Assembly: GCA_001314905.1 (NCBI GenBank)
Contig: LJZT01000034.1
Location: forward strand, 1-40,286
From: Phormidium sp. OSCR
GTDB taxonomy: Bacteria; Cyanobacteriota; Cyanobacteriia; Cyanobacteriales; Geitlerinemataceae
Length of the DNA stretch: 40,286 bases
Direction of reading: 5' to 3'
The notes under the pieces were generated by a model. That model did no database searches and was not told the origin of the DNA. It saw only the letters and a program-made list of their open reading frames with translations. This document shows, in pieces, positions 38,069 to 40,286 of the stretch. Every line of letters begins with the position of its first letter. The first letter of the stretch is position 1. The position numbers were made by a program, and so were the translations under genes.

Positions 38069-39433
38069 TTAGACTCGGACGGCGCGGTTTGACGTGCCTC
38101 GGGTTTCCATGTCGCGGGGTTTCTTGCCGCGCCAGATCAGTCGCATCGGGGTTCCGGTGAAACCTAACTGGTCCCGTAACTGGCGTTCAATGTAGCGGCG
38201 ATAGTTGTCATTGAAGCGTTTAGGATCATTGACAAATAGGGTAATCGTCGGCGGTTGACTGCGAACTTGGGTTCCGTAATAGATTTTGCCTTGTCGTCCC
38301 TGGCGGTTGGTGGGGGGTGACTTCCAGGAAATCGCATCTTCGAGAACCTCGTTGATGACCGATGTTGTCACCCGCCGTTTGTGTTCTTCATTGGCGATGT
38401 TGACCAAATCGAGGATATTTTGTAGCCGTTGTCCCGTTTGGGCGCTGACATAGACCCGTTGCGCCCAACTGACATAATAGAAACGACTATCAATATGTTG
38501 GTCATAGTCATAAATGGTGTGAGAGTCTTTATCGATCGCATCCCACTTATTAATCACCAAAACACAGGCCCGCCCTTCCTCAACAATCCGGCCCATCAGT
38601 TTCTGGTCCTGTTCCGTTACCCCATCGAGGGCGTCAATGACCAGCAACACCACATCAGACCGACGAATCGCCTTAAAGGCCCGGTTAATACTGAAAAACT
38701 CCGCCCCATAATCCACGTGTTTCTTCTTGCGGATTCCGGCGGTATCAATGAGGCGATAGCGAACTCCCTCCCGTTCAACGAGAGTGTCGATGGTGTCGCG
38801 AGTGGTTCCCGAGATGGGGCTAACAATGGCCCGATTTTGCCCCACAAAGGCATTGAGAAGGCTAGATTTACCCACGTTAGGACGACCCACGATCGCCACC
38901 TTAATCTCTTCAATCTCGTCCTCTTCTACCGTCGTGGGAAGATGGGCGATGACCGCATCGAGGAGATCCCCCACACCGCTACCATGAATCCCGGAGACGG
39001 GGAACGGTTCACCAATCCCCAATTCCCAAAACTCCGCCGCTTGGATGAGGCCTTGGTCAACGGATTCACATTTGTTAACCGCAAGGAGGACAGGAACTGA
39101 TTGCAACCGTAACCAATCGGCAATTTCGCGATCAGCCGCAGTCGGTCCCATTTGTCCATCTACCACAAAAATTGCCACTTGGGCTTCAGCTAGGGCGAGG
39201 CGGGATTGTTCGCGGATTTCCGGCAGAAATTCGCTATCGTCATCGAAGACAAGGCCGCCTGTATCGACCACCTGAAACTCGCGATCGCACCAAAAGGCTT
39301 GTTTATAGGTGCGATCGCGAGTAATTCCGGGTTCATCATGGACAATAGCTTCCTTCCCACCAGCGAGGCGGTTAACAAGGGTCGATTTCCCCACATTGGG
39401 ACGACCGATAATAGCAACTATAGGACGTGGCAT
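38069..39433 (-). CDS. der: Ribosome biogenesis GTPase Der (EngA)
   Basis: A double GTPase needed for 50S subunit maturation. The first G domain (about 1-165) has [16 protein letters not shown] (P-loop), [11 protein letters not shown] (switch I), VDTGGL and NKCE. The second (about 180-345) has [29 protein letters not shown] and INKWD. The C-terminal KH-like domain ends with [29 protein letters not shown]. All G motifs are intact; length 454 is normal. The gene is alone on the minus strand, with the heptamer array at its 3' end and a gap of about 300 bases upstream that holds a structured element. Confidence 0.97.
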   Translation of the reverse strand: MPRPIVAIIGRPNVGKSTLVNRLAGGKEAIVHDEPGITRDRTYKQAFWCDREFQVVDTGGLVFDDDSEFLPEIREQSRLALAEAQVAIFVVDGQMGPTAADREIADWLRLQSVPVLLAVNKCESVDQGLIQAAEFWELGIGEPFPVSGIHGSGVGDLLDAVIAHLPTTVEEDEIEEIKVAIVGRPNVGKSSLLNAFVGQNRAIVSPISGTTRDTIDTLVEREGVRYRLIDTAGIRKKKHVDYGAEFFSINRAFKAIRRSDVVLLVIDALDGVTEQDQKLMGRIVEEGRACVLVINKWDAIDKDSHTIYDYDQHIDSRFYYVSWAQRVYVSAQTGQRLQNILDLVNIANEEHKRRVTTSVINEVLEDAISWKSPPTNRQGRQGKIYYGTQVRSQPPTITLFVNDPKRFNDNYRRYIERQLRDQLGFTGTPMRLIWRGKKPRDMETRGTSNRAVRV

Positions 39434-39522
39434 ATATGAAAAACTGAGCGCTTGAGCGGCGTATAGGATCGAAGTTCAATTATAGCTTTACCAGAACCCG
39501 CCCTTCTCGATCGCTTAAAGAC

Positions 39523-39600
39523 AGGAAAAGAGGAGAGAGGTATGACATGGTGAACCCAGGCTTCACCAGACAACATACACGACCCAGAGACTCTCTCCCC
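39523..39600 (-). ncRNA. Candidate structured RNA or leader upstream of der
   Basis: On the minus strand the stretch starts GGGGAGAGAG and ends CTCTCTCCTCTTTTCC. The two ends pair over 8 bases (39591-39598 with 39532-39539); inside is a GGTGAA/TTCACC hairpin (39549-39554 and 39562-39567). The 3' end has a TTTT run and the upstream GATAAT could be a -10. It may be a small RNA or an attenuator-like leader of der. No known RNA family is recognised. Confidence 0.35.
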
Positions 39601-39732
39601 TTATTATCTGTCGGAATAACCCCGCCAGTTTTACGTAATCGCGCCCATTCTGTAACATAAGTTTACAAACAGCCCGTTTTCCCTCCTCTCAAGTGTCCCC
39701 TAATTGTCCCCTGTCGCATCGTCCCTATTCCC

Positions 39733-40286
39733 GTGTCAGACTCCCCTCCCGAGATTTCTGAAGCCATTTCTTGGCGTCATCGCGCCATTTCCTATTCCCC
39801 TCGCATCTGGTGGCGATGGGGAGGACTATCGGTGGGAATCCATCTGTTGCTATGGGGATTTGTACAATCTCGGCTGCTGATTCCCTCTCCGTCTCCTTCC
39901 CCCAGTCAAGAGGTGATTGTCCCCATTGAGTTACTCAATCCCGAACCGAGTCCCGAGGTGACCACGGATGACTCCCCAGAGTTGGCGGACAACCCCATTG
40001 AGGAGTCCGACTCTCCCCAACCCTCGCCAGATGATATCGCCGCCGTCCCTCCATCTCCCACGCCAACTCCACAGCCGACTCCACAGCCGACTCCAGTTGC
40101 AACTCCAACTCCAACTCCAACGCCGCAACCAACTCCAACTCCAACTCCAACGCCGCAACCAACTCCAACTCCAACTCCAACTCCAACGCCGCAACCAACT
40201 CCAACGCCGCAACCAACTCCAACTCCAACTCCAACACCGCAACCAACTCCAACTCCAACTCCAACTCCAACGCCGCAACCAACTCC
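39733..40286 (+). CDS. Proline-rich TonB-like membrane protein (5' part)
   Basis: A gene cut by the right end of the window. From the GTG at 39733 it reads VSDSPPEISEAISWRHRAIS, then a single membrane helix (about residues 30-52, GLSVGIHLLLWGFVQSRL), an acidic segment (about 60-108), and then a long run of TPTPQP-type repeats to the end. An N-terminal anchor followed by a proline-rich, extended periplasmic part is the architecture of TonB-like energy transducers or related envelope-spanning proteins. The C-terminal domain that would decide this is not visible. The open reverse-strand frames across the repeat are by-products of its low complexity. Sequence of the first 110 residues is normal coding DNA. 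Confidence 0.75.
   Translation, partial: MSDSPPEISEAISWRHRAISYSPRIWWRWGGLSVGIHLLLWGFVQSRLLIPSPSPSPSQEVIVPIELLNPEPSPEVTTDDSPELADNPIEESDSPQPSPDDIAAVPPSPTPTPQPTPQPTPVATPTPTPTPQPTPTPTPTPQPTPTPTPTPTPQPTPTPQPTPTPTPTPQPTPTPTPTPTPQPT
40048..40286. repeat. Proline/threonine codon repeats in the TonB-like gene
   Basis: Six-base units CCAACT and related CCAACG/CCGCAA repeat in blocks such as (PT)n-PQ. Block length changes from copy to copy, which indicates slippage expansion. The array continues past the window end. Confidence 0.9.

Noticed and set aside
39931-40282. Two minus-strand frames made of WSWSW or LELEL repeats at the right end
   Set aside because: Products of the low-complexity proline repeat on the plus strand.

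Overview
The window is cyanobacterial chromosome, probably from a filamentous (Oscillatoriales-like) species. The palindrome GCGATCGC (HIP1) recurs throughout, inside and between genes. The gene set also fits: BtpA, a cyanoexosortase, a VKOR-thioredoxin fusion, an arsB-arsH-arsC operon of the Synechocystis type, and a GlbN cyanoglobin that keeps the histidine that can bond covalently to heme. The genus is inference; no rRNA lies in the window.

Layout. 1-5135: cobalamin gene cobK (minus), then scpA, an NDP-sugar nucleotidyltransferase and an S9 peptidase (plus). 5190-8510: three minus-strand genes, for a cyanoexosortase, a DegT-type sugar aminotransferase carrying an in-frame 3 x 24 bp repeat, and an SGNH hydrolase. 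8772-15454: btpA, VKOR-Trx, two methyltransferases, a DUF2142 membrane protein and rfbC-rfbD, which look like photosystem/disulfide functions followed by surface-glycan functions. 15468-16019: a secreted DUF4168 protein. 16210-18720: a compact arsenic-resistance operon with a double ATCAA-N6-TTGAT operator and a strong terminator, but no arsR in view. 18770-23980: a hybrid histidine kinase and a REC-GGDEF-EAL regulator, converging on a giant calcium-binding adhesin gene (24070-31685, minus) that is split by a frameshift in a G7 run. 32098-33592: a nitric-oxide-type module made of an FNR/DNR-like palindrome, a severely shortened NorB-like protein and GlbN. 33627-36017: a small unknown protein and a polytopic membrane protein. 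36293-39433: glmU, tRNA-Ser(CGA), a 30-unit heptamer array and der. 39733-end: the start of a proline-rich TonB-like protein that runs off the window.

How genes may work together (inference). The kinase and the c-di-GMP regulator are probably a signalling pair that could control the neighbouring adhesin. The rhamnose genes, methyltransferases, aminotransferase and nucleotidyltransferase suggest polysaccharide synthesis, with the cyanoexosortase handling anchored surface proteins. The most unusual item is the 292-residue NorB-like protein. It joins the N-terminal periplasmic part of a quinol-type NO reductase directly to its C-terminal membrane part, lacks the region that should carry the FeB ligands, and sits beside a globin gene downstream of a TTGA-N6-TCAA site.
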